Origin: Gonapodya sp. JEL0774
Taxonomy: Eukaryota; Monoblepharomycota; Monoblepharidomycetes; Monoblepharidales; Gonapodyaceae
NCBI GenBank assembly: GCA_027604505.1
Contig: JADIIX010000020.1
Span: forward strand, 1 to 64,000
Direction: 5' to 3'
Length of the DNA stretch: 64,000 nt
Part shown: one piece after another, positions 34,101-43,734 of the stretch
Numbering within the stretch: position 1 is the first letter of the stretch
How the letters are laid out: each line of letters begins with the position of its first letter
The notes under the pieces: generated by a model
What the model was told of the DNA's origin: nothing
The model's input: only the letters and a program-made list of their open reading frames with translations
Databases searched by the model: none
Position numbers and translations under genes: made by a program

Positions 34101-35322
34101 TTCTCCAAGTTGATTTCACCAAAGACTAACGGAATCGGTTTGTAGGTGGTTCCCTCTGGGTGTATCCACTTTCTTGTGTTCTGAACCCCGACGTGGCAAA
34201 TGCTCGCAAAGTTGGAAAGCAAGTGTCATCGAGCTCAACGTTTATTCGAGCGGGAGTGTGCGACGGCAAGAATCTCTTGTGCTCCGTGCGTTCCGAAACG
34301 TATCAATCGGTTGTGAAGGTATTTGAGCCCTCACCGCAAAGTGACGGGGGAGGCCAAAAGAAGGGAATGATGAAAATGTTTGGAGGTGGTTCCAAAGACA
34401 TGCTCAAGACTGTTAAGGAAAGTGTTTTGTGTATATTGGACGTTTGTCAGATAGTCTCAACGAATGTTTCACCTCAACAGGACTTTTATGTTCCCGCAGA
34501 AGCTTTCAGCATGCATTTTTTGAAATCGAAGCTCTGTGTGGGTTGTCGCGCCGGTTTTGGTGAGTTCAGTTGGATTCTGCGGATCCGCTCAACTGATTTG
34601 TGCTGACTTTCGCATTTTTTTTCTCGTCACCGAGAACTCGTCGACCTATCTAGTTTGGAAACGCGAGGTAAGTGGCCCACACTCGCGCATGTTCAAGATG
34701 ACACACACTGTAGTGGCCTCACTTTCTGTGCCCCAGGTCTTTTGGATCCCAACGACGAATCCGTAGAGTTTGTTCGGAATAAAGAGTCGTTGCGGCCATT
34801 GGGACTTTTCCGACTTCCTTCGAGTGATGTCTTTTTGTGCTATGACAGTGAGACCTCAAGTTTATTGGCAACGCTCATTGTTTGAACGTCTCAATAACAA
34901 AAAGCCGCCTCTATTTAGATTTTGGATTTTTTGTGAACCGTCACGGCGCACGAACCCGGTCCGACGAACTTATTCGTTTCAGCGGTAATCCCACTGCGTA
35001 TAGTACGTGCTCACCTGCCAAAGCCGGAGGCATACCAGGCTGAACGCTAACCATGCATTTCCCCCCACCGTTCATACCAAAAGGTTACTCGGACCCCTAT
35101 CTCATTGCCTTTGATCCGTACTTCATCGAAATCTGGAATCTCTCCCCAGAAGAGCCCTCAGAGCTCCAACAAGTCATCTTTGTAACCGCATCGACCGCCC
35201 TCACGTGGGGCGAAGGGAGGGAGAGTCTCTATTCGGACGTGGTGGGGGACAGGAAGCTGGTGAAAAGGTTGGAGAGGATTCCTGGCATGGGAGGTAGTGG
35301 TGGTGCCACTGCAGCACGGTAG
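31105..35322 (+). CDS. Rom2-like Rho guanine-nucleotide exchange factor (DEP-DH-PH-CNH)
   Basis: Multi-exon. The ATG at 31105 opens an exon ending in a DEP-domain half (NAQDSIEHADSFTGEQAV). After an intron, the exon from about 31454 continues it (LPTPNRKDALLLGRALEKAR, FHHCTWEARLEDS). The DH domain begins around 32480 (SEIKRQEAIFELIGLQREFA) and contains FLEYGKGQGYAKYWL. A PH region follows (TLFLMDHLLLVT, SNVAEVESWKAAIDL), then a citron-homology (CNH) domain: TAAVIKTGGRDLVAVGTDSG-like, LGLFRLPSSDVFLCYD, IAFDPYFIEIWNL. In yeast Rom1/Rom2 activate Rho1 for cell-wall integrity and actin polarity, with PH and CNH domains placing them at the membrane. Domain order is canonical. The CNH exons after 34550 and the final residues before the stop at 35320 are less certain. 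Confidence 0.85.
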
Positions 35323-35607
35323 CACGCAGCAGGAGGCGGAAAGGAGGTCGGTCCTTGTTTTCCGAGGTCCGAGTGTGGAGGGTGAGGTGAATGCTGGTCA
35401 TTCTTGTGTTCGTGGTGGTCTCGGGAAGTGGCCTCTGGAGACAACAGAAAGCATACCGAATCTTATACTTGCACAGTACTGGGCCGATGTCGCTTTCTAC
35501 ATCGATTTTGCTAGTGTTCGTCATTTGCTTCCATTTATTAGGATTGGCTTTGTATTCAATACAAAACGTAATGTACTTGATGACATCACTATCTTCCTCC
35601 ATTCGCT

Positions 35608-36790
35608 TCACAACTTGCCCGTCTTCCCCGTTATGCCCAACCTCTTGGCCGCCTCCACAAACCCATCTTCTTTGTCGCTCTTGCCGTCTCCAATCTTGAC
35701 CACCAAGTCGAACCCGTACTCGTCCCGCTTGTTCCAGTCAAAATTGTCTTCGGGGAATCCGCGGTCCACGTAGATGGTGCGGAGACCGTGGGATTTGGCG
35801 GCGGTGAGGTCGTAGTGGTGGGCAGCAACCTAGGAAGCGTGACGGGGTATGGCATGAGTAAATTCGTTCACCAACCGGACGAACAAAGTGTTCAAGCCAA
35901 CTGTGCGTCCCGAGAGTCGTGTCGACATGACACGGGAGCACTACGCTCTCGCTGGTCTCCTCACCCACCATGGCCACCTCGTGAGGTTCCAGCATCAAGT
36001 ACTTGCATGCACCCAGGTACGTAGCAGGATTGGGCTTGTACGAGTTGAACATTTCCCCCGAGAAGACCTGGAGTGGAGCGAGGTGGGGGCACGGGCGGGA
36101 AGAGGCGGAGGCGCAGGATGAGTGGTGCGTGTTCTGCCGTCAGAGCCAGGCGCGACAGTGGAAGAGGGGCTCCGTTTTCCAATATGGCGCTCGCTGTCTC
36201 CATGCGAGCAGAGCAGCGTGGCTCTTCCGCAACCCCCCAACCACCATTCCCGGTTACCTCACCTCATCGAACGCCAAGTTCCCATACCTCACGAGATCGA
36301 TTAGCAGCCGCACGTTACCGTTGGAGAGGGTGCACGTGATGTATTTGGAGTGGAGGAGGTGCATGCCCTGGACGGCGTCGGGGTAGGCTAAGGGGAAAGA
36401 AGCGGGGGGGAGGGTGTGCAAAGTGATGAAACGGTGTCGGATTGGTACAAGGTGCGAAGCGGTTGGAAGGTGGGGATCAATGGAGATGAGTGGTCATGGC
36501 GTGTGTGGTGGTGGCACATGGCCTGTTGGAAAGAGGAGAAGGAGGAACACACGTACGGTCGAGCCTGTGCCAAACTTGGTTCAGGTCGTGGAGTTGCTCG
36601 GGGGTCCAGAATCCGACGCAGTTGTATTTGGGAAGGAGCTCGAGCAGGCGGTCCACTGAGAGGTTGGGTGGTTGGAGGAGGGGGGAAGGGGGCGGGGGTC
36701 TTTCCCGTGCTTTTGGATGCGCCGAGACGACGGGGAGTCTTGGGCCTACGTTGTTGACGTGCATGTTCAACTTCTTCTTTCTTTTTGTGC
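35608..36790 (-). pseudogene. 5'-truncated haloacid-dehalogenase-like hydrolase
   Basis: Read downward the exons give EEVEHARQQ, LDRLLELLPKYNCVGFW, TPEQLHDLNQVWHRLD, PDAVQGMHLLHSKYITCTLS (motif II region CTLSNGN), VFSGEMFNSYKPNPATYLGA (motif III Lys in YKPNP), EVAMVAAHHYDLTAAKSHGL (motif IV) and the end at 35608. This is the C-terminal two thirds of a type-II haloacid dehalogenase. The N-terminal 90-110 residues, with the nucleophilic Asp (usual DVFGT motif), are missing. Upstream on this strand the sequence is antisense to a GDE1-like exon and shows no HAD motif in any frame. Without the nucleophile the product cannot work as a classic HAD hydrolase. Either a pseudogene or a gene broken by rearrangement. 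Confidence 0.75.
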
Positions 36791-36822
36791 GTCTCTCCCG
36801 ATCCGAACGGCGGTGAAATAGT

Positions 36823-37698
36823 CAAGTACCCGAACCCAGAAGGTAAGTATGTCGTCGGCCCCGCGTACAACGCTGTTCTCCCCCGAAACCCACTCCACCC
36901 CACCCCACTCACTTGCCCCCTTCCCACGCAGAATGCACCCAAAACGACCTCCGCATGGCCGAAATGAACTTGTACGTGGACACTATACTCGACTGTGTGT
37001 TTGAGCACAGGGGGAAGAGGAAAATTGTGTTTTCGAGCTTTCAGGTGAGTTGGACGACGGGGGTGGGTGGGGGAGGGCAGGGGGGGAGGGGGGAACGAAA
37101 CGAGGCAAACCGAACTCACCAACGTCATCTCTGTCCCCCACTTCCCCAGCCCGAAATCTGCCGCATGCTCCGGCTCAAGCACACGACCTTCCCCGTTCTC
37201 TTCCTCACCGAATCCCACGCCTCCGTGTCCGCCGACCCGCGGTGCAACTCGCTCCGTGCCGCGGTGGAGTTTGCCAAAAGCTGTGGCCTCGACGGCATCG
37301 TGAGCGAGGCGGGGCCCATCGTGGACGCGCCAAGGTTGATCGGGAGGGTGAGGGCAGAGGGGTTGGTTGTGATGACGGTGGGTTGCGGGTTCTGGGGGTA
37401 TGCAAACAGCGTGTGTGAAAGGGGTGTGGTGCGGACAGGATTGACACTCACTTGTCGCCATTTTCGTTTTCCTATTTTTTTTTTGTCTTTGTAGTACGGG
37501 GGACTTAATAATGTCGTGGAGAATTTTCTACTTCAGCGACGGTTCGGCGCCGACGCTGTGATACTGGACAAGGTCGTGACTATTCGGAAAGGACTGGAAC
37601 GGTGTGGAGGAGACGCTGCTACCATTATGACTCCTACACCTACACCTACACCTACAGCTACTTTAGATAAAATTGGCGGACTCGGAATCGTAAATTAG
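36823..37698 (+). pseudogene. 5'-truncated GDE1-like glycerophosphodiester phosphodiesterase
   Basis: Four exons: 36823-36841 region (IKYPNPE), about 36933-37044 (ECTQNDLRMAEMNLYVDTIL and HRGKRKIVFSSFQ), about 37150-37399 (PEICRMLRLKHTTFPVLFLT, CGLDGIVSEAGPIVDAPRLI) and 37495-37698 (YGGLNNVVENFLLQRRFGAD, VTIRKGLERCGG). These match the C-terminal third of the GDPD domain of yeast Gde1, a cytosolic enzyme that cleaves glycerophosphocholine. The SPX, ankyrin and N-terminal GDPD parts are absent; the upstream sequence is the antisense HAD-like gene and the RhoGEF. The tail encodes a (TP)n run from an ACCTAC microsatellite (37634-37659). Confidence 0.75.
37059..37093 (+). repeat. G-rich, G-quadruplex-like tract in a GDE1-fragment intron
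   Basis: Seven runs of three to seven G separated by single or double bases, on the coding strand, just after the donor site. A shorter tract of the same kind lies at about 36673-36698. Confidence 0.65.
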
Positions 37699-37851
37699 AT
37701 GATATAACATATATAAATAGTATTGGTGTTTTGTACTTGATGGACATTTAGCAATTTTCTCGAATATGAAATCATTACGAAAAGCACGTGAGACGCGTAA
37801 AAGTCTGTCATCACGAACGCCCCTCCTTCCCTCCATCGCGAGGCACGTCAG

Positions 37852-38791
37852 CTAGCTCCCACTCGATTTCGCTCGGACAAAGCAATGCCAGTGAGGGAGA
37901 CCCAGCACGGTCTTGCGGTGCGTTGGGTTCTCGAACGGGACAAAATCGTACCGGTCTGGTGGGTATATGGCGTGAATGGCGGTCATGACGGACGAGTAGG
38001 TTGGGGGAGCGTGGAGGGGGTGGAACCAGATGACCTGGTGGCTGATGCCCCGCTGTGAGGGTGAAGTGCCCATTGGAAGAAGAGAGAAAGGTGAGTGTAC
38101 GTGGTGTAAGATGAAAGAACGATGAGACAAGATGAGATATGATGTGGGGTAAAAGGGGACACGGAGGTCTCCCCAAATTATCGCCGGACTCTGCTGGCAC
38201 TGCCGGACAGAAAATAGTTCGAAACGAGACATACCTCGGCAGCATACGGAAAGTCATTCAATCTCACGACCGGATCCGGAATGGGGCGCTCTGCGGGCCA
38301 TGGTGCCGTCCGTTTTCGGAACGTGGAAGGATCAACTTGGACTGGCCAAGCGAAGATGAGTTCCTTGAGGTAATCTTGGATCGTAATGATTTTTTATTCG
38401 TCAGCTTTGGTTGTCGGAGATGCTGAGACTCTCCGGAATTCACCATCGGCTGAGTTGTATAGGGGCAACACCGACTGTCGCCATTGGAAGTACCTGGATT
38501 TGACGTGAGCTCAGCCCCAGCACAGAAACGACCGAGACAACATAAATGCATTCACTTTTCTAAAACATCTGGAGTTCGTGAGAGTGTGTCCCACTCCTCA
38601 CGATTGGCCGCGTCCCGCAGAACGTCCCAAGGCTGCACTGCGGATGCGGCTGTCCATTCAGGGGGATAGGTATATTTAGCAGATGGTTGGTTTGGTCGCT
38701 CTGCCATTTGAAGTTCCCGTCGCCCCTTTTCGGATCGTCTGGTGGGCGATTGAGGTTTGCAAGGTCCGACGTCGATAGTTGATCGGATCAT
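37852..38791 (-). CDS. DUF3605 / GIG1-family protein
   Basis: Four exons (38791-38556, 38493-38444, 38374-38235, 38052-37852) close to 208 codons from the ATG at 38791. Family blocks seen in order: NREEWDTLSRTPDVLEKY, YLKELIFAWP, LNDFPYAAE, GISHQVIWFHPL, IYPPDRYDFVPFENP and GLPHWHCFVR. This matches the fungal DUF3605 family (WPDL..L.R.P....Y, NDWPYG...HLVVW, HVHVF). In Candida a member, Gig1, is induced by N-acetylglucosamine; the biochemical role is unknown. The gene shares a 76-bp divergent promoter with ATG14. Confidence 0.78.
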
Positions 38792-38867
38792 CGGCTTTGG
38801 TCATGTGTCAACGTGTAACCGTGGCAGTCGTCAGCACCGGACATCACTGCATCTCGCTGATCCGACC
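38792..38867. promoter_or_regulatory. 76-bp bidirectional promoter, GIG1-like / ATG14
   Basis: The start codons of two divergent genes are only 76 bp apart, so transcription start elements must be shared or overlap coding sequence. Confidence 0.5.
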
Positions 38868-41156
38868 ATGGCGAGTTGTCCAATATGTCTCACCACAAAA
38901 CTCAACTTTGTCTGCAAAGATTGCTGCAAGTCAAAAATGTTCGTGCGGTCCTGGCAAAGTTCCCCTTGACTTGCTTCCCAATAACCCACACGCGTTGGAG
39001 GCAATAGACAAAGCTTGCAATGCGGAATATGGACAATCATCGTGCTTGCTTATAACTTAAGCCCTTTGACTGCAGTTTATTGTGCACGGAGGGGACAGGC
39101 TCCGCTTACTTCTTGCTTTCAACGGTTTCCCCGAGCATGAGCTTACGACATTCTGATGCTTTCCTGCGTATTCTTCTGTCTTTCAGCCTGGACCCCATTC
39201 TCCCAAAGATCGCTTTCACCACGCAGACTCTTTCTGAAACCACTACGCAACTCAACATTCTCCTCGAACATCGGCCTCAAACAGGTATCTCTCGATCAAA
39301 GGAGCGGGACTATGTCCGAGCTCGGCTTGCTGAACTCGAAAAGAAAATCGACGAGTACAAAAAAGAAACCATTGAGCGTGAGTTGGACCTTGCGGAATGG
39401 ATTGAGGGCACAGTGCATGTGTTCTCTTAGGAAAGGGGACAATTCACAAACGACGGGGTGGTTTGCGCCAGCCAGTGGTACTCAAGCAACCCGTTTTCCA
39501 AGCTGGAACTCAAATGTGTGATGTCTGTTTGTTTGTGGAAGTATGTGCAGTTTTCTGGGAGAGCCAGTCTTCTCACTGATCCCCTCTTCCCTGAAGTGCA
39601 AACCCGGATCAATGACCTCAGCTCCCACGTCCACTACCGCCGTAAGCAAATAGAAATGCACCGAACACATTCCTTGGCTATCCACTCCGAGCGTACCCGT
39701 TCCCATCACGAGACCGAGATGGGATCCCTCGGTGCGAAGTACGCAGAGTCGTGCGAGGTGCTCGGACAGAGCAGAAAAGTTCTCGTGAGAGAGCTCTGTG
39801 GGGTGTTTGGATTGCGGAGATCTCGCAAAGATGGACACACTCATGGAACTGGTGCTGCGACTGGAACAGTCACAGGCTCTCTGGATGATCACTTGGCCGC
39901 TGGCAACACATCGCCACCGAGCAGCGGTTCTTTGCCAATCCACATTGCTAATGGTGGAGCAGGCGACACGCATCTTGCAAACGGGAGTCACACTCGGTCA
40001 CCCTCTGACCATCCTACCTCACCCACGAACGGCGGAACAGGCAGTCCGAATCATAGTCCACCTCTGACTTCTGCGAGTCCTCCTGCACGGGCTGGAAAGC
40101 CGTCGGATCGATCACTCAAAGACCAAAAGGACGACATTGTGATCGTAAACGTGTCGTTTCCGACCAATGGAGACTTTTGGAGTGAGTCGAGGTCCCGGGA
40201 TAGTAACCGCTAGTGAGCGCGCTTTAGTTCACGCTTTCCGATTTCCTTTCCACCTCTCTAGACTACAATCGCGACGAGTTCAATACCGGCGTAGGTTATA
40301 TCGCTCACATGACCAAACTTGTCGCGTACTACTTGGAGGTCGCCCTACCTTTTGAGATGGAACTTCAGGGTAGTAAGAGTTTTGCACGTGCTAATTATCA
40401 CGAAACAATGGATGCCAAGTGAGTGTGTTGCCGAACTATATTTGGTCGATTAAACCTATGAGTATCCACGTTGGCCTCCTCCCTTCCAGGAAGACCCCTT
40501 TATTTCTTCAACCCGACAATGCTGACGAATTTCTCGTTGGCTTCGCCATGCTCTGCTTCAATATCGCGTATCTCTGTCACACACAAGGTGTCAAGGTTGG
40601 TCACAGCAATGTCCGTGCCGCGCTCAAGAATTTGTACATGTGCTGTCATGCCCCGTCGCTAGGGAGGTGAGGAGACATATTGCGCGGAAGTGTGTGTAAA
40701 GTTCCTTTTTAACTCAAAAAACACGAATGTTGTGTTCCGCCACCCCCTAGCCGAGACTTGGACACCCCGATTCCCCTCCGCACCGACATCTCCTTCCACT
40801 CCACTCTCGACTCTTCCTTCCCACTCGATTTCTCACGCGTTGTCAAGGAACTGCGGGAGCTGAAAGCTTCGTCCGCCGGGTCTTTGAAGGTTTCGGGTGC
40901 GGTGGACCGCGAGCACCACCGCATGGAAACACAAGAGGACTTTGAAATCATAGACTGGGATGGGCGAGCTGACAAGGCTGGGCTGCCTCCCCGAGTTCGG
41001 CGGATGCAGAGTCTGGGTAACGGGGTAGGGACGAAGCGGGGTGGGGCCGGAGTGGGGGAAGCGAACGCGATAGCAATGAATGGTGACAAGGGAAAAGAAT
41101 TGAGACAAGGAGATAAAGGAAAGATCGATGTTGAACGAGAATGGCAGCTATTGTAA
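38868..41156 (+). CDS. ATG14: Atg14/Barkor-like autophagy subunit of the Vps34 PI3-kinase complex
   Basis: The ATG at 38868 opens a Cys-rich N-terminus (CPICLTTKLNFVCKDCCKS) typical of Atg14. A coiled coil follows (KERDYVRARLAELEKKIDEY; then HYRRKQIEMHRTHSLAIHSE). A Ser/Gly/Pro-rich linker (about 39830-40110) precedes the conserved C-terminal Vps38/Atg14 block: FNTGVGYIAHMTKLVAYYLE, VALPFEMELQGSKSFA, then FAMLCFNIAYLCHTQGV. The last exon (about 40750-41156) is polar. Atg14 recruits Vps34-Vps15-Atg6 to the autophagosome site, and the Cys motif is known to matter for that. UVRAG/Vps38 is the alternative, but the Cys cluster favours Atg14. The stop is only 39 bp before the start of the TYSND1-like gene. 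Confidence 0.85.
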
Positions 41157-41195
41157 TGGTTGATAAACACAGCACTCCGGGCGACTGCTGCATTC

Positions 41196-43642
41196 ATGAC
41201 CTCAAGCAATTTCAGCACTTGTTTAGTCAGAATCCACGGTCCAGACCACGATCTTCGCATTTCAAAAAGTTGTACCTTTTCATACTCCGAGAATGGACAT
41301 ACCACGATCAGTTCTTCGGGGGTCATCCTTTCGAACGGGAGTATCGACGACGTCATTTTGGGATTGCCCAGAGGATGCGTTATCGTTGCAACTCACGCTT
41401 CGGCGGTGACAAGCTGGATCAACTTTTCTCAGGACTCACGTGAGATGAATCGGAAGTTTTCGTTACCGCTGTTCTGAAGGGGAACTTCGGCATCAACCCT
41501 TTAGAGAGGAATATCCTGACAGCTCGACTCCAAGATTCAGCAGGGATTGACATCTTGTTCGAATGTAAATCTTCTTTGATTTTCTTGTGATCGGTCGTGC
41601 CCCCCGCTAAGGCAGTATCTTTGCAGCTGATGTGGAGACTTCGAGTTCATCATATCATCGCGCACATTTGATTGCCGTCGCTAAAGCACCAGGAGTATAC
41701 GAAGCCATTAAGCGTATATCTCGTGGTGGTGGAAACACGTGGCTCGTTGGACACGGCGGAAATCCTTCCCAACGGGCAGACTTGAATCTACCGGGCGACA
41801 CTTTTTCCGACAAGAATGGTAGGCTCTTATTCACAAACTTGTTTGATTAGATGGCTGGAACTTACTTTCGTGTTAGTTGGCATCGCAGGAGTTGCATTTC
41901 TTCTTGTCTCACCTCCTGCGGTCTCAGATGCAAGCGCAGATGTTCCAGACTCCGCTTATTTGGACACTGACTGGAGTGCTATGCTGAGTAAACTACAACC
42001 ACTTCGGCTGTTGTGCAGGGCGGCTGATGGACAGTTGACAGCGCTCCAAACGTCGACCCGTTTGGTTGGTTCAATCGATCATTGTGTGTTTCTATTTGTC
42101 AGTAAACAACAATTGGTGCTAGCCTCCTACATCCATACTCCTCTCTAGCCATCCATTTGGGTTCGTGAACCCCGCCAGCTTTTTCGGGTCCTTCGCCTCG
42201 GGAATTATATCGAACATCGTGCGAGGCTCACAAGGTGAAACTGCACTATATCTAACTGACGCAAGGTTGTCACCAGGTATGGAGGGCGGACTAGCTCTCG
42301 TTGCAGAGGGTCTTCATCAAAGCGAGGCGCTAGGGGTGAGATTGCCAGGTTTACTCTTCATTGCAGGCGAAACTGAGCTTGCAGTTTTAAGTTTATCCTC
42401 CCCCCTCTATCTCGCCGAGATGGCTTCCCTGCAGAACTTTCCCTCTTGGCGCCCGTCAATGCTCTTGCGCAGGCGTTTCTCGCAGCTGTGCAATCACGTT
42501 GGCCACTGGCGGCGCAGGCGGTTGACTCTCTGCGGAGTCCTGGCAGGACGTACAATACGAAGAAAACGATACGAGCTGAAGAACCATCACACCCAGATCC
42601 AACGATTTCCACATATTTGGCGAGTGTCGCTGTTGTCAAAGTTGGTCGGAGTTGGGCAAGTGCTGTGCTTATTACTCCCGATGGCTGTGGGTTATTTGTC
42701 CACAATAGTTTTGACTGCAGTACCTGATAAGGAGGTTTTCAACCTTCAGATTTGTTAACTAATGCTCATGTGGTTCGGCCGTTGTTCCCGGCCGATTCCA
42801 ACGTGCTCACTCCTAACATGTCATGTACTGCAGCAGTGAACTCAACAACTTGTGAAGGAACTATCATAAATGCTTCAGTTAGAGTTGATGTTCCGAAATC
42901 TCAGGTATGTGTTCCTCCAATTAGCTTCAGGTTCTTGTTTGGGCAAGTCCTCCATTCCGAACTTTTGTAAGTGGTATCACACAGTTCGCGCATTGTATGT
43001 CTCGAACTCCTCCTACGACGTAGCGCTTCTGAAAATTGACCTTCCGCAAGGTGTAACTCTTCCGCACGTGGATTTGCGTGACTGTGAAAACGATTTGAGC
43101 ACTATAACTGCGGGGTCGACAGCATATGCAGTTGGCCATGGATTGTATGAGCCATCAGTAGGCAAGTAAACATTCTGGCTTTACTGCATTGAGAAACTCA
43201 CCAATGCCAATACTTTGAAGGCTTGCTGCCCACTATTACGAAAGGTGTGATAAGGAAAGTTGTTCAACCACGCGCAATGCCATCCCTCCTGCCGGCGCGG
43301 CAACGCACCATTCAAATTCAGTCATCTGCCGCCATACATAATGGAAGCTCTGGTGGCGTACTCATTGCCGCCTCGGGGCGTTTGCTGAAGCCTGTCGGCC
43401 TTCTTGTCTCAAATCTCAATTTTCTACCCACCAAGACAATATTGCCGAGATTCAACTTCGCCCTACCGCTCACAGAGTGTGGACCTCTAGTTACGAATTT
43501 TATCAGATCTGGCGACCGTCAGCACCTGAAAGAACTCGACAAGAAGGGTAATGATGAACTGGCAGCTTGGGTGTGGGGCCTCCAATTCGATCGACCGGAA
43601 CATACTGATAGTCCTTCAACTTCGAGTCGACCTAAATTGTAA
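41196..43642 (+). CDS. Tysnd1/Deg15-like peroxisomal processing protease
   Basis: The first ATG at 41196; earlier in-frame codons are not ATG. An N-terminal inactive protease-like half includes VILGLPRGCVIVATHASAV and PFGFVNPASFFGSFASGIIS followed by LYLTDARLSPGMEGG, the hallmark of the Tysnd1 N-terminal domain. The C-terminal half is a trypsin-like domain with a full catalytic triad: His in LLTNAHVV (about 42750), Asp in SSYDVALLKI (about 43018) and Ser in IHNGSSGGVL (about 43340). The protein ends in SRPKL, with PKL a possible weak PTS1 signal (SKL in mammals). Tysnd1 (animals) and Deg15 (plants) cleave leader peptides of peroxisomal beta-oxidation enzymes. Some exon borders between 41450 and 42450 are tentative. 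Confidence 0.82.
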
Positions 43643-43734
43643 AAATGTGATAGATTAAGTGTCTGCTCTATCCTGCTTTCGACGGGTGATCGGTTGGTCG
43701 GGTGTTGGTTCTTCCGACCCCGCCTTTGCACATC

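Noticed and set aside
36388-37461. 357-codon open frame on the minus strand
   Set aside because: It runs antisense through the GDE1-like exons and introns, is Pro/His-rich and starts at a non-ATG codon. Only its short overlap with the HAD-like exons is meaningful.
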